A DNA stretch of 64,000 nucleotides from CAYWVO01 sp964461835 (GTDB taxonomy: Bacteria > Zixibacteria > MSB-5A5 > WJJR01 > JAJRUJ01), in the NCBI GenBank assembly GCA_964461835.1, contig CAYWVO010000005.1:1-64000 (forward strand). Direction: 5' to 3'. Under the pieces are notes generated by a model. The model saw nothing but the letters and a program-made list of their open reading frames with translations. It ran no database searches and was not told the DNA's origin. The translations under genes were made by a program, and so were the position numbers. Numbering within the stretch: the first letter of the stretch is position 1; each line of letters opens with the position of its first letter. Shown in pieces: positions 35,271 to 44,120 of the stretch.

Positions 35271-35622
35271 CTCAATCGAAAACGATTATTTCTTGTTTTG
35301 CGGGATCGGCCTGGTCCGATCCCGCAAGCTTTTTCCATTCTACAAATCCACAACGTTAAGATCGGCAATTAGTTTCGGAGAATTAACGGATATCCCTGAT
35401 TGTCATAATATCCGGAATCTGACAGGAATCCCTTTGCTTGTGAATAAATTCATTTAGTATCTACACAGGCCAATCTGAGCGGTGGATGGCAATGTCTGCG
35501 CAGAACGTTGGAAGAGGTTGATCAATGTGCGCTGAACAATCACGGGTGCAGCCGACGCTAGCAGAGGTAACCGAGAACGTTTCGCGGATTGCTTATCCAG
35601 CAGTACCACTTCGGAGGCAAAC
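35271..35622 (+). other. 352-bp intergenic region before the TSUP gene
   Basis: No gene is seen. It holds the terminator at 35298-35334 (listed separately). Further on, GGATAT and ATATCC arms lie around 35389-35412, and a TGAAT/ATTCA pair at about 35441-35452. These AT-rich stretches are the likely promoter region of the TSUP gene. Confidence 0.45.
35298..35334 (+). terminator. Rho-independent terminator
   Basis: A perfect 12-bp stem, TTGCGGGATCGG (35298-35309) and CCGATCCCGCAA (35316-35327), with a 6-base loop, followed by a run of five T at 35330-35334. It lies 27 bp after the glutathione peroxidase stop codon and should end that transcript. Confidence 0.9.
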
Positions 35623-36591
35623 ATGCACATGAAACACCGGTGGTGGTGGGTGATCATTCTGGCGGTAGCGGTCGGCGGGATGGCCTTACTTGCCCAACCG
35701 GCTTTGGCGGATGTGGCCGAACCGGCAGCTTCGAGTTCCGACGGCGGCAAGCCATGGTGGTACTGGCCTATCCTGCTGTTTATCGTGACTCTGATTATGG
35801 GCATTTTTGCCGTGCTGGGCGGGGTTGGTGGAGGGGTGCTGTTCGTTCCGATTATCAGCGGTTTTTTCCCCTTTCACCTGGATTTTGTTCGTGGAGCCGG
35901 ATTGCTGGTTGCGCTATCCGGGGCGCTGGCGGCTGGGCCGGGCCTGCTTCAAATGAACCTGGCAAGTCTCCGGTTAGCAATCCCGGTGGCTCTGATCGCC
36001 TCGGCCTGCGCTATCGTCGGCGCGATGCTCGGCCTCGCCCTCCCGACCCACATTGTGCAGATTTGTCTGGGAGCTACGATATTGGGAATTTGTGTGCTGA
36101 TGCTCACCGCCAAGAAAAGTGAGTATCCGGACGTGCCCAAAGCCGATCCGTTATCCGAAGCGTTGCGCATCTACGGAGTATATCAGGAACGCAGTACCGG
36201 CAAGACAGTCTGCTGGCAAATCCACCGAACCCCGCTGGGGATGGCGATGTTTATCATTATCGGCATCATGGCCGGTATGTTCGGGCTGGGCGCCGGGTGG
36301 GCTAATGTCCCTGTCTTGAATTTGGTAATGGGCGCCCCGCTTAAAATCAGTGTTGCCACAAGTAAGTTCCTGCTGTCGATCACCGACACCTCCGCCGCCT
36401 GGGTCTATTTGAATCAAGGATGTGTCATTCCGCTGATGGTGGTACCGTCGATTGTGGGAATCATGCTGGGCTCGTTCATTGGCGTCCGTCTGCTGGCGGT
36501 CACCCGGCCGGCGATGGTCCGTTGGATCGTTATCGGTATGCTTGCGTTTGCTGGAACAAAAGCGCTGTTGAAAGGTTTTGGTATCGGCTAA
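35623..36591 (+). CDS. TauE/SafE family (TSUP) sulfite/anion exporter
   Basis: A 322-aa membrane transporter of the TSUP family. The N-terminus MHMKHRWWWVIILAVAV then AQPALA looks like a cleavable signal before the first transporter helix. Glycine-rich VLGGVGGGVLFVPI and GMFGLGAGWANVPVLN are the two family repeats, with about eight helices. TSUP members move sulfite, sulfoacetate or similar anions. Beside qmo-dsrJOP, export of sulfite, thiosulfate or another sulfur anion is a reasonable guess. The ATG at 35623 follows GGAGG at 35613-35617. The next gene starts 55 bp downstream. Confidence 0.88.
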   Translation: MHMKHRWWWVIILAVAVGGMALLAQPALADVAEPAASSSDGGKPWWYWPILLFIVTLIMGIFAVLGGVGGGVLFVPIISGFFPFHLDFVRGAGLLVALSGALAAGPGLLQMNLASLRLAIPVALIASACAIVGAMLGLALPTHIVQICLGATILGICVLMLTAKKSEYPDVPKADPLSEALRIYGVYQERSTGKTVCWQIHRTPLGMAMFIIIGIMAGMFGLGAGWANVPVLNLVMGAPLKISVATSKFLLSITDTSAAWVYLNQGCVIPLMVVPSIVGIMLGSFIGVRLLAVTRPAMVRWIVIGMLAFAGTKALLKGFGIG

Positions 36592-36646
36592 CATGCTGTT
36601 CCTGGGTAGTTGATAATATCCCGGGACGTTGGGGGAGAAAGGACAA

Positions 36647-37075
36647 ATGCCTGAAATTCCTAAAGCACAAGATGTCGAAGCCAGTCCGGAACAAATTCGC
36701 TATGCCGGCATATTGGAGATCGGCATGTATATCGGACTGGCGGCGCTCTTCGTCACTTTCGTGCTATACGCCTTTGGGATCGTCAGTCCCTACATCCCGC
36801 TCGATGAAATTCCCAACTACTGGTCTCTGGGTGTGCATGAATATCTGGACGCCACACACACGCATGGCGGATGGAGCTGGCTCGACAAGCTGGGGTATGG
36901 TGACTACCTGAATTTTGCCGGGGTGGCGATTCTGGCCGGGGTGACCATTATCTGTTACCTGTCGATTGTGCCGATTTTGCTGAAGCAACACGACCGGGCG
37001 TACGCAATTCTGGCACTGCTGGAGGCGGTAATCCTCGCCCTCGCTGCCAGTGGCATCCTGGCGGGTGGACACTAG
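36647..37075 (+). CDS. Small DUF1634-like membrane protein
   Basis: A 142-aa protein with three hydrophobic helices (about residues 18-40, 90-110 and 119-138) and a hydrophilic loop carrying THTHGGW. It resembles DUF1634 proteins, which commonly lie directly after TSUP exporter genes and may be accessory subunits. This family call is by pattern only. The ATG at 36647 has AAAGGA at 36638-36643; an in-frame TTG at 36629 is less likely. It ends the plus-strand sulfur island. Confidence 0.7.
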   Translation: MPEIPKAQDVEASPEQIRYAGILEIGMYIGLAALFVTFVLYAFGIVSPYIPLDEIPNYWSLGVHEYLDATHTHGGWSWLDKLGYGDYLNFAGVAILAGVTIICYLSIVPILLKQHDRAYAILALLEAVILALAASGILAGGH

Positions 37076-37119
37076 ATAGATTGGCGTTGGAGCGATTAGG
37101 CGCCCCATGCCAATATTGA

Positions 37120-37133
37120 TGACGGTACCGTCA
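37120..37133. promoter_or_regulatory. 14-bp perfect palindrome
   Basis: TGACGGTACCGTCA is a perfect palindrome lying 45 bp after the DUF1634-like stop. A dimeric regulator could bind it. It sits between convergent transcription units, so a regulatory role is uncertain. Confidence 0.3.
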
Positions 37134-37200
37134 AATTCCCCGTCAACGGTTCACGCTCCAGTCCGGTGGTGGAAATTCCATGCGTGGCCTCGGTGACCTT

Positions 37201-37347
37201 TTACAACACTTCCCGCTGTACCAAACTACAATAAGCTCGTTCGACTGCCATGATTGCCTGCTCAATGACCTGCTGGGTGCGATAGTCGTTTAGCCGCGCT
37301 AAATCATGTAGCCACGCAGCGATAACAATACTTGAGGATAGTGAGTC
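37201..37347 (-). pseudogene. Possible degraded coding remnant
   Basis: A 48-codon minus-strand frame bounded by stops has protein-like composition: it contains AAWLHDLARLNDYRTQQ and ends VERAYCSLVQREVL. There is no usable start codon except one ATG near its end. The LHDLARLN part faintly recalls an HD-type helix, but this is too short to assign. It may be the tail of a lost gene, or chance. Confidence 0.2.
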
Positions 37348-37373
37348 TCAGGGAAAGCTCCGTCGGCGGAAGG

Positions 37374-38789
37374 TCATTGACCGGTACCACGTAAGACCGT
37401 GGAAATGGTCCTGACCATAATCCGCATATCCAACAGGGGTGACCAGTTATCGATATATTCCAAATCCTGCTTCACCCAGTCATCGAACTTGCTCTCGTTG
37501 CGGTCGCCGACCTGCCACAGACAGGTCATGCCCGGTGGGATGGACAGCCGCCGCCGATGCCAATGATGATAGTGGATGACCTCGTCCGGCAAAGGGGGGC
37601 GGGGCCCGATGAGTGACATCTCACCCCTGACCACGTTAATGAGCTGTGGCAGTTCATCAAGGGACGTCTTGCGAAGAATCCTGCCAATGGGAGTGATACG
37701 GGGGTCATCCTTAATCTTGAATGCCGGCCCGTCCATTTCGTTCCGCGTTGCCAGTTTCTCTTTTAATTGGTCGGCGTCCTCAACCATGGTACGGAATTTT
37801 AACATTTCGAACCGGCGGCCGTTAAGACCACAGCGGATTTGCTTGAAGAAAACCGGACCGCGCGAGGTTGCCTTAATCAGTGCCGCGATGACCAGCAGGA
37901 GCGGGGCAATAAATGCGAGGCCAATACCGGCGCCAATCCGGTCAACGATTCCTTTGGCGCTCAACGCCCACCCCCGGCGCGGTGTTGTTTCGTAGCATAC
38001 CGCAGGTGTGCCAAGGAATGACTGCAATTCCCGGCGGCCAAATTGGGGGACAAAAAAATCTACCATCAAATACGCCCGCGTTCCCATCTCCTCACACAGC
38101 CCAATTGCCGCATCGATACCGCCGAGATAGTCAGGGGAAAGGGCGAACACAACAAAATCAACCTGGATCGCTTTGATAATATCCGGCATGTTGCGCAGCG
38201 AACCAACGACCGGGATATCCCAATATCGCCGCAATTGATTTGAGCTGCGTGGTTCAATAAAGCCGAGGACCTTAATACCCCACTGCGGAGCATTATCGAT
38301 ATCACGGACCAACTTCCGGGCCAGCTTACCGGTACCAACAATCAACGCAGTCTGCTGGTTGCGGCCATGTTTGCGATAGTGGTGGAGGATTCCCAAAATC
38401 GTTAATCGTAATCCGGCCAGGAAAATAAAATCGATTGCCACAAACGTGGCCAGGAATAGCCGTCCATAGCCGAGGTGTCTGCCGACAATGAGCCAAGCTG
38501 CGAAAAAGAGCCCACCCACAACAACCAGCCGCAACACTGATTTCAAGATCGTGGGGATTGGCTGTGTCCGGTAGAGGTACGATTGTTTTTGGCGAGAAAC
38601 CAAAATGCCCCAAATTGTGCCGACGGCAAGCAAATTGAGCAGGTCTGTATTGGTGAAATCCAGGGTGATGAGTGAGCCCGGACGGATCAGATGTACTAGG
38701 CCCAGAGTACAGCCGTAGGCTAGACCGGTCAGGAGAAGATCGATGACCAGGTGCAGCGTACGCAGCGCGTGAATGCGTTCTCTCAACAT
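37374..38789 (-). CDS. Polyprenyl-phosphate sugar-1-phosphate transferase (initiating PGT)
   Basis: A 471-aa member of the WbaP/WcaJ-type bacterial sugar transferase family, which starts repeat-unit synthesis by moving sugar-1-phosphate onto undecaprenyl phosphate. There are about four N-terminal helices, then a Rossmann-like CoA-binding-type domain (ALIVGTGKLARKLV near residue 148). Another hydrophobic segment near 290-310 precedes the catalytic domain, which has FFKQIRCGLNGRRFEMLKFRTM, the DELPQLINVVRGEMSLIGPRPP block and SIPPGMTCLWQV. It ends the wzz-wzi-wza-PGT run on the minus strand. Confidence 0.92.
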   Translation of the reverse strand: MLRERIHALRTLHLVIDLLLTGLAYGCTLGLVHLIRPGSLITLDFTNTDLLNLLAVGTIWGILVSRQKQSYLYRTQPIPTILKSVLRLVVVGGLFFAAWLIVGRHLGYGRLFLATFVAIDFIFLAGLRLTILGILHHYRKHGRNQQTALIVGTGKLARKLVRDIDNAPQWGIKVLGFIEPRSSNQLRRYWDIPVVGSLRNMPDIIKAIQVDFVVFALSPDYLGGIDAAIGLCEEMGTRAYLMVDFFVPQFGRRELQSFLGTPAVCYETTPRRGWALSAKGIVDRIGAGIGLAFIAPLLLVIAALIKATSRGPVFFKQIRCGLNGRRFEMLKFRTMVEDADQLKEKLATRNEMDGPAFKIKDDPRITPIGRILRKTSLDELPQLINVVRGEMSLIGPRPPLPDEVIHYHHWHRRRLSIPPGMTCLWQVGDRNESKFDDWVKQDLEYIDNWSPLLDMRIMVRTISTVLRGTGQ

Positions 38790-38860
38790 GGTGTTGTCGC
38801 CGGTCTTACCCGGTTACCGCGTCGGGGTGCTACACGCGATTTCGGGTCCTGTTCCGCTTC

Positions 38861-41179
38861 CTACAGTTTATCGATAACGAAAACGGTAGTTGCCAACCCA
38901 CCGATGACGGTGGCGGTGTTCGAGAGAATTTTCAGCCAGTCCCTGTCCTCTGTCACACGGGTAGGCACCGCGATCGCGTCCCCCAGATCAATGCGCTTGC
39001 CTTTGGCCTCATCCCAGGACATGACGCGCCCATCGGCCTTGATAACCCGTGTTTCTTCTTTGTCCGAGCTGCGGATAAATCCCCCGGCTTTTTCGAGATA
39101 AAAGGACGGCTTCTCGTCGGGGACATAGCCGATGGTCCCGGCGGATGCTACCGCCCCCATCACCTGCACGCCATACGGGGTCATGGGGATATAGATCCGA
39201 TCCCCCGGCCGGAGCACGATATCATTCTCGTTCCCGGTCGAATTAAGAATGGTCTCTAAGTCCATGACGATACGGGACATGCGTTCCGAATCAAGATCGA
39301 ACAGCAGGTTAGAGGTGATGCGACCGGTGGAGTCCTGCTCGAATTCGGCCGAACGCCGGATAATACCCTCGACATTTTTGTGTTTGAGTTCTTCGGTGAT
39401 CGTCGGGCGAAGGAAAATTGCTCCCTGCGGAAAGGCATATTCAGTCAATCCGCCCGCGCGTTCGATAAGATCGCCCAGCGTTTCTTCCCGATAGGACAGG
39501 GAGTACTTACCGGGAAATCGGACTTCACCCGCGACCGTGACGGTCCGGTCTTCTTCCCAGCCGGGAATGCGGCGGATAAATACCTGATCATCTTCTACCA
39601 AGACCAAATCGCTCGCCGGGTCTTGCCCGTTGATTAATCTGCGCAGATCGACTGAGTACAATTGTCGGTCGCCGTCGGGCATTAGCCGCGCCACCTCCGC
39701 CGAGAGCAGAAAGGCATTGCGTTTCAAAGTACCGGCGCGGAAAATCAAATCGGATAATTTCATGTTTTCATAGAGTTCATAGGTTCCCGGCCGTTCGACT
39801 TCGCCGGTGATGGTCACGTGTTTTTCCCGCGTGACATCGGCGATCGAATACACCACCAGGCTGTCCTGGTCCTGCAAAGCAATGTTGGCAGTGTCAGCCC
39901 CGGACAGGATTGCTTCCAGGTCCACCGGTATAAGTTCCTGTCGACTCTCCGGAAGCGTGCGGATCAAATCGGCACGGAGACGGTAACTGTCATTGTAGAG
40001 TTGATCGCCCTCGAGGATTAGATTCGAGACGCGCGGGTGGTCGGCGAGTTGAAACACCCCCGGGTGTTTCACATGACCGTCGATCCAGACAATGTCTTCG
40101 CGTGTCTGATCGGTGGCGAATACTGTGACCACGTCGCCGTCCTGCATCAACAGCGCCGCGTCATCATCCAACTCCGCCAGGTTAACATCGATAATGTTCC
40201 GGTGGTCATTCCCCACGCGCTCAACCATCACGCGCTTGATATAGGCAGCAGAAGCTGTCCCGCCGGCCATATCCAGCACATCCCCAATCTGCTCACCGTC
40301 ACGTAACTCGTAAATTGCCGGGCGGCGGACTTCGCCGGTCACTGAAACCAGCCCATTGGCCAGGGAGACGAATACGACATCTTCTGATTCCAATGCCAAA
40401 TTGCCGGAGAGATCTCCGGAGAGCAGGAACTTGTATAAGTCAACTTCGGCCAGAAGCCTGCCACCCCGCAACAGGCGGATGCGCCGCATACTCCCACGTT
40501 CATTGGGTCCGCGTGCAGCGTAGAGGGCGTTGAATAACGTCGAAAGGGAACTAAGTGCATAGCCACCGGGTTGTTTGACCTCGCCGTAGACATACACTTG
40601 AATCGTCCGGATCTTGCCGAGGCTTACGCCCAGCCGGAAGTCTGAGTAGACGGCTGATAACCGCTGTTTAAGACGAGCCTTCACTTCATCGAGGGTCAGG
40701 CTGTTGCAAACGATCTCCCCGACTTTGGGAATGAACACGGTGCCTTCCCGGTTGACCGTCAGGTCCATCTCCATGTCGACGCGGCCCCACAGGTTGACCA
40801 GAATATTGTCTCCGGGCCCCAGCCGGTAATCGGGCGGCACGGTCGCGATCAGCGGCGGTGCGAAATCACTGGCCGATTGCGAGAACATATCATAGCCAAA
40901 CAGCCGCAGCGAATCGGTCTCACGGGATTCCCGCGGTTGGTCGGTCGCAGGTGTTTCCGTGCCTTTCGATGACGGCTGGATCACGGGTTCTGCCATCACG
41001 GTATCTTCAAAGACTTCGGGTGAGCGGTAGGTGGTCGTGTGCGGTGTCTGCTTTTTGACCTGCTGCTCAATATAGGATTCGTAGAGCTCTTTGGTGTCTT
41101 GATCAATCTGGCCGGCCGCCGGCAACGCGGTTGCCGCCACCAGGCACGTGATCGTCAGGAGTTGTAGGCATTTTCGCAT
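38861..41179 (-). CDS. Outer-membrane polysaccharide export protein with multiple SLBB repeats
   Basis: A 772-aa Wza-like exporter, about twice the size of Wza. A signal peptide (LLTITCLVAATALPAAGQ) is followed by the Poly_export domain near residues 115-200 (DYRLGPGDNILVNLWG). Six SLBB-like repeats then follow, each with a [V/I]xGEVxxPGxY core: GEVKQPGGY, GEVRRPAIY, GHVKHPGVF, GEVERPGTY, GEVRFPGKY and a last divergent MGAVASAGT. A C-terminal hydrophobic helix could cross the outer membrane. There is no lipobox. The long repeat series should form an extended periplasmic tube. It lies between the Wzi-like and PGT genes. Confidence 0.9.
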   Translation of the reverse strand: MRKCLQLLTITCLVAATALPAAGQIDQDTKELYESYIEQQVKKQTPHTTTYRSPEVFEDTVMAEPVIQPSSKGTETPATDQPRESRETDSLRLFGYDMFSQSASDFAPPLIATVPPDYRLGPGDNILVNLWGRVDMEMDLTVNREGTVFIPKVGEIVCNSLTLDEVKARLKQRLSAVYSDFRLGVSLGKIRTIQVYVYGEVKQPGGYALSSLSTLFNALYAARGPNERGSMRRIRLLRGGRLLAEVDLYKFLLSGDLSGNLALESEDVVFVSLANGLVSVTGEVRRPAIYELRDGEQIGDVLDMAGGTASAAYIKRVMVERVGNDHRNIIDVNLAELDDDAALLMQDGDVVTVFATDQTREDIVWIDGHVKHPGVFQLADHPRVSNLILEGDQLYNDSYRLRADLIRTLPESRQELIPVDLEAILSGADTANIALQDQDSLVVYSIADVTREKHVTITGEVERPGTYELYENMKLSDLIFRAGTLKRNAFLLSAEVARLMPDGDRQLYSVDLRRLINGQDPASDLVLVEDDQVFIRRIPGWEEDRTVTVAGEVRFPGKYSLSYREETLGDLIERAGGLTEYAFPQGAIFLRPTITEELKHKNVEGIIRRSAEFEQDSTGRITSNLLFDLDSERMSRIVMDLETILNSTGNENDIVLRPGDRIYIPMTPYGVQVMGAVASAGTIGYVPDEKPSFYLEKAGGFIRSSDKEETRVIKADGRVMSWDEAKGKRIDLGDAIAVPTRVTEDRDWLKILSNTATVIGGLATTVFVIDKL

Positions 41180-41222
41180 GAGTCAACCTTCCATGGTTGA
41201 GACATTCAATGAGCTTTCTTTG

Positions 41223-42776
41223 TCATTTGCCTAAATCCACATCGAACGCCCCGAGATAACTTATCGCTACCCGGAACCAGACGTCGGTACCGTCGTCATC
41301 CAGGACATTTGCGCGATTGTCGATTGTCGCGTATCCGGCTTGTGTGGAGAGGAAGACCCGACGGGAGGACGCAGGTCCAATCGGTAGATATCCGGAATAG
41401 CGGACCGCCAGTCCGAACTTTTTCTCCACGATCCCGCTGGGGAATGGTTCGTTATAGTCTCCAGTCACCAAAAGCCAGGGTTCGCTCCATGGCCGGTAGA
41501 TTGATCCCTCGCCATGTCGGGTATAGCCGGCGGATATTTCCATCATCTGCGTCGTCCCCGGCCAGAACCGCACAGCGAACGCCACCGAATCGGCATCCGG
41601 GCCAAGGGGATGCCCGAGTAACGTGTTGCGATACAGAAACCGATTGCGGGGCTGACGCTGGTGGTAGGTGCGATTGGCGATGCGCGTGTATTCGATTTTC
41701 ACGTCCGGACGAATCGTGCCAATTTCCCCGGCCAGGAATGTAGATAGCAGGATGCCGATCTCATTTGGCTCCTGATCACTTTGCACTTCATTGTCGACCT
41801 GGAGGTCGTCGATTAACAATTGACCATACAGACTGAGACCTTTCATCGGCAGTACAGATATATCAAGACCGACCATCGTGTTGTCATCCTGACCATTGTT
41901 GAGCTGCGAGGAATGGAACGATTGCAGAGGGTTGAGATAACTCAACTTCGGCGGGACTCCGTGTCCGCCGAACAGCGCCGTTTCAAAGACGCCGACGCGC
42001 AGTCGTTTCCAGAAGGTAAGATCCAGGCGATGGGCTGCCAAGTAGCGGTTGTCCTGGAAACTCTCGTCCGGATACCGCAGCGAATCCAGTTCATGCGGCC
42101 GACTTTGATCCAGTTGCGCAAACAGGAAATTAAACTGCAAAATGCCGCGCCGATAAGTCACCGATGCCTGATCCAGCGGCTCAGCCGTCTGCGAAAGCAG
42201 CAGATTAACCGGCTGCGGGCCCCAGAACACACGCTGTCGGCCGGCAGTCAAGGTCCAGTGTTGGGAATGATAGGAGAGCGTCGCATGATCGATATCTCCC
42301 GCCATGCCGCGCCAGGTCTTGCCGGGGTAATCCGGGTCGAGCGCTCGCTCACGATCGAAGGTAAAGAGCACCAGGCCGCCCAGCGAGGAGGAGAACTGGG
42401 TCCGGGCACCGATTGTCAGAGATCCCAAATCGGTGCCGCGCTCATATCGGTTGCTGCGATAGGCGATTTGCGGCACCGCGAGCAGGCGAACCTTCTGGGG
42501 ATTGGATTGATCCAACAGGGACAAAGCGGGGGTATGATACGATGGCGAGTATTTGTGTTTCCACAAACTCACGGGAAATGGCGCGGTTGGCGGAAGCCTC
42601 TCCCAGGTTCCTTCCCGCACCGCTGTGTGAAAGGCCCGTGCATAATCCAATGTGAAAAACTCTCGTCCCAGAGGATAGCCCGTATCCGCGGCTGCGTGAT
42701 TGTTGAAAAATCTGCCGCCCGAGATCGCCAAGGCAACCGTAAAGACTGCCAACCGGATAATTATTCTTTGCCGCAT
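41223..42776 (-). CDS. Wzi-like capsule assembly outer-membrane protein
   Basis: A 517-aa protein with a signal peptide and alternating aromatic beta-strands through its length, expected to form an outer-membrane barrel. Wzi-like features include TLTAGRQRVFWGPQPVNLLLSQ, SYLNPLQSFHS and repeated GLSLYGQLLIDDLQ-type strands. Wzi in Gram-negative capsule loci helps attach polymer to the cell surface. It starts inside the wzz 3' end (16-bp overlap) and lies 43 bp upstream of the SLBB exporter. Confidence 0.78.
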   Translation of the reverse strand: MRQRIIIRLAVFTVALAISGGRFFNNHAAADTGYPLGREFFTLDYARAFHTAVREGTWERLPPTAPFPVSLWKHKYSPSYHTPALSLLDQSNPQKVRLLAVPQIAYRSNRYERGTDLGSLTIGARTQFSSSLGGLVLFTFDRERALDPDYPGKTWRGMAGDIDHATLSYHSQHWTLTAGRQRVFWGPQPVNLLLSQTAEPLDQASVTYRRGILQFNFLFAQLDQSRPHELDSLRYPDESFQDNRYLAAHRLDLTFWKRLRVGVFETALFGGHGVPPKLSYLNPLQSFHSSQLNNGQDDNTMVGLDISVLPMKGLSLYGQLLIDDLQVDNEVQSDQEPNEIGILLSTFLAGEIGTIRPDVKIEYTRIANRTYHQRQPRNRFLYRNTLLGHPLGPDADSVAFAVRFWPGTTQMMEISAGYTRHGEGSIYRPWSEPWLLVTGDYNEPFPSGIVEKKFGLAVRYSGYLPIGPASSRRVFLSTQAGYATIDNRANVLDDDGTDVWFRVAISYLGAFDVDLGK

Positions 42777-43924
42777 GTCTCTGTGACCTCCGATGTCACT
42801 GACGGTGTGTGGGCGTTTCCTTTCTTTCGTGTGGGCTTGACCAGGTTAAGGATGCGGGACGAGTCAGCCATGGCGTCATTGAGTTCCGATCGAAACACCA
42901 GGTATGCCTCGCGATCATGTTGCTTTGCGCGACGGGTAAAAATCTCGTACCCGATAAGGTAAAACGACAAAAAGAGGAAGGCGCCTAAACCGCCAAAAAA
43001 TACCATCCGTGAGCGGGAGGGACCGGACTTGCGAGTCGGCCGTGACGGGTGGTCGAGGATACGCACAATGGGCACATCCTTTTGCGCTTCCAGCTTGGCG
43101 GATTCCAGTTGTTGCACCAGGTAGAGTCGCGTGGTGTTTTTGATTTCTACCTCCCGCTGGAGCCGTCCCAGTTCCCGGAGGATTTCCGGATCGGATGTCA
43201 TCGACCAATTGGCATTGGCTAGTTGAAAGGCGCACAGGCTGTCTTCGATCGCTGTTAATTCATCGGTGGCTTGCTCCAATTGCCGGGCCAGATACTGGGC
43301 GTTATTACGAGCCTGGGAGCGGCGTTTATGCAGGTTGTAGCGTTCAAGGTGCTCGATGTATGCCTGCAAGACGGCCTGCGAGAGTCCGGGATACCGTGTC
43401 TCGACTGTGAGCTCAATGACGCCGGTCTTCTTGTCGGCAGTGATCGTGGTGATTTCGCCTAATTCGTGGCGGAGCTGGTCGCGTTCGGCGGTGTCAAAAT
43501 ACTCAGTCAAGGTCAGCTCGACGGATTGTCTCTTATGCTGAAACGAATATGTCTGCGCCAGGAGTGCATCACGAACCAGTTCTGAACGCAGAATGACCGG
43601 AAATAACGCCGAGGAGTTTTCTTCGCTCATCATTATCGAGGAGATTCCGGCCAGGCTTTTGAGTTCCGACATCTGGTCGACCGTGCCCGTGGGGAGGATA
43701 CTGGCTCGCGACGTATACCGGTTGGATATCATCAGTGAGTACACCGCGACGACAACCATGGTGGCTACCGTTCCAATAAGCAGAAGGGTACGGTGCCGCA
43801 GCAACAATCCGGCAACTTCAAAAAGTTTGATTTGCGTCGCAGTTGATGAGGAACCTGTTGGCGTTTGAAGATCACGCCGCATTCCGCGATTGTCGAATCT
43901 CGCGTTCTCGCGCACGTACTCCAC
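42761..43924 (-). CDS. Chain-length determinant protein (Wzz family)
   Basis: A 387-aa Wzz-type polysaccharide co-polymerase. Hydrophobic helices near residues 48-68 and 323-345 flank a long periplasmic region with coiled-coil character (residues about 195-275). The N-terminal Wzz domain has NRYTSRASILPTG. The C-terminal cytoplasmic tail has no Walker motifs or tyrosine cluster, so it lacks the BY-kinase domain of Wzc. It should set polymer length. The start is uncertain: methionine at 15 could also be used. It heads the wzz-wzi-wza-PGT operon. Confidence 0.88.
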   Translation of the reverse strand: MEYVRENARFDNRGMRRDLQTPTGSSSTATQIKLFEVAGLLLRHRTLLLIGTVATMVVVAVYSLMISNRYTSRASILPTGTVDQMSELKSLAGISSIMMSEENSSALFPVILRSELVRDALLAQTYSFQHKRQSVELTLTEYFDTAERDQLRHELGEITTITADKKTGVIELTVETRYPGLSQAVLQAYIEHLERYNLHKRRSQARNNAQYLARQLEQATDELTAIEDSLCAFQLANANWSMTSDPEILRELGRLQREVEIKNTTRLYLVQQLESAKLEAQKDVPIVRILDHPSRPTRKSGPSRSRMVFFGGLGAFLFLSFYLIGYEIFTRRAKQHDREAYLVFRSELNDAMADSSRILNLVKPTRKKGNAHTPSVTSEVTETCGKE

Positions 43925-44120
43925 CTCCCTGCCTCCCGACTATTGGCAACGATTATGCCAAGAACCGGAGAATCTTCTTGTTTTGTAACTAATTATCGTG
44001 CAGCGCATTAACAGCATAGGCCATGGGGAAAAGCCAATACTGGTACGAGGTGAGGAATATCCTTCACCCCTAAAGAGAATTTTTTTCCGGCAGGGTCTGC
44101 CGACTGGAGAACTTGTGAGG

